NCBI GenBank assembly: GCA_000433335.1
Contig: HF996757.1
Location: 1,066-24,338, forward strand
From: Clostridium sp. CAG:1219
GTDB taxonomy: Bacteria > Bacillota > Clostridia > TANB77 > CAG-465
Direction of reading: 5' to 3'
Length of the DNA stretch: 23,273 nucleotides
Shown: in pieces, positions 23,109-23,273 of the stretch
How positions within the stretch are numbered: position 1 is the first letter of the stretch
How the letters are laid out: each line of letters begins with the position of its first letter
Program-made: the position numbers and the translations under genes
Notes under the pieces: generated by a model
Seen by the model: only the letters and a program-made list of their open reading frames with translations
Database searches by the model: none
Told to the model about the DNA's origin: nothing

Positions 23109-23114
23109 AGGTTT

Positions 23115-23170
23115 AAAATGTAATTTAAATGTAATAACAAAATTATTGTATTATATTGCATTTTTTATTT
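23115..23170 (+). terminator. Possible terminator of gpr
   Basis: AAAATGTAAT (23115-23124) pairs, with one G-U, with ATTGCATTTT (23155-23164), with AT-rich pairing inside, followed by TTATTT. It resembles the hairpin at 9954-10003. Confidence 0.5.
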
Positions 23171-23184
23171 GTATATAATATAAT
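23156..23184 (+). promoter_or_regulatory. Promoter of the second prepilin-like gene
   Basis: TTGCAT (23156-23161), a 17-nt spacer, TATAAT (23179-23184). The -35 box lies within the right arm of the preceding hairpin. Confidence 0.65.
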
Positions 23185-23216
23185 TTTTATGCGTGTTATA
23201 AGGGGAGATAAAACAA

Positions 23217-23273
23217 ATGAAAAAAGGAATAAGTTTAATTACGTTAATTATTACAATAGTTGTAATAATAATT
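23217..23273 (+). CDS. Second prepilin-like protein (3' end outside window)
   Basis: Only 19 codons are visible: MKKGISLITLIITIVVIII. AGGGGAG at 23201-23207 precedes the ATG. The sequence is a type IV prepilin-like leader with cleavage expected after G4, then a hydrophobic helix almost identical to that of the GLUG-repeat protein at 10048; 21 nt are identical (10102-10122 and 23253-23273). Thr again replaces Glu at mature position 5. The remainder of the protein is not in the window, so nothing can be said of its ectodomain. Confidence 0.8.
   Translation, partial: MKKGISLITLIITIVVIII

Noticed and set aside
1..23273. CRISPR array, rRNA genes, plasmid or phage origin
   Set aside because: No regularly spaced direct repeats, rRNA-like conserved blocks or iteron clusters were found on reading the window.

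Overview
The window is very AT-rich, densely coded DNA from a low-GC Gram-positive, almost certainly an anaerobic, spore-forming member of the Clostridia (probably a gut lineage). The evidence is a germination protease gene (spores), a radical SAM/SPASM enzyme (anaerobic Fe-S chemistry), strong purine-rich ribosome binding sites, TTGACA/TATAAT-type promoters with 17-nt spacers, and many short intrinsic terminators. No rRNA, CRISPR array, intact mobile element or origin was seen. There is no gene-free stretch longer than 300 bases.

Region 1 (1-4260) is an accessory cassette, all on +. It holds a BspA-type leucine-rich-repeat protein cut by the window edge, a radical SAM/SPASM enzyme with seven SPASM cysteines and a long C-terminal extension, a 119-aa protein ending in a Ser/Gly tail plus 12 asparagines, and a membrane protein with two zinc ribbons. 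The last three are tightly spaced (4-nt overlap, then 12 nt). This is the best candidate for an undescribed system: a maturase, a possible peptide substrate and a membrane partner.

Region 2 (4319-9880) has a small unknown gene of unusual base composition with its own promoter and terminator, a divergent LD-carboxypeptidase, and an ATPase-permease-ATPase ABC operon of the MacB/FtsX type.

Region 3 (9950-13720) has a prepilin-like surface protein with GLUG repeats, and convergently a 582-aa protein of unknown function whose promoter carries a perfect 13-bp inverted repeat.

Region 4 (13760-18340, minus strand) is mostly core: glmU, rmuC, a small unknown gene and an M14 metallopeptidase. Three of these have a terminator and all have promoter candidates.

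Region 5 (18410-23273, plus strand) holds an HD-domain protein and a DUF1846 protein in one operon, tRNA-Leu(UAG), a short prolyl-tRNA synthetase lacking the editing insertion, the spore germination protease gpr with its ribosome binding site inside the preceding terminator hairpin, and the first 19 codons of a second prepilin-like gene.

Several starts were moved from the longest open frame because a ribosome binding site or promoter decides them: zinc-ribbon gene (ATG 3117), small gene (ATG 4387), second ABC ATPase (ATG 9161), glmU (TTG 15164), rmuC (ATG 16592), M14 peptidase (TTG 18309) and gpr (ATG 22128). Family calls rest on motifs read by eye; no database search was possible.
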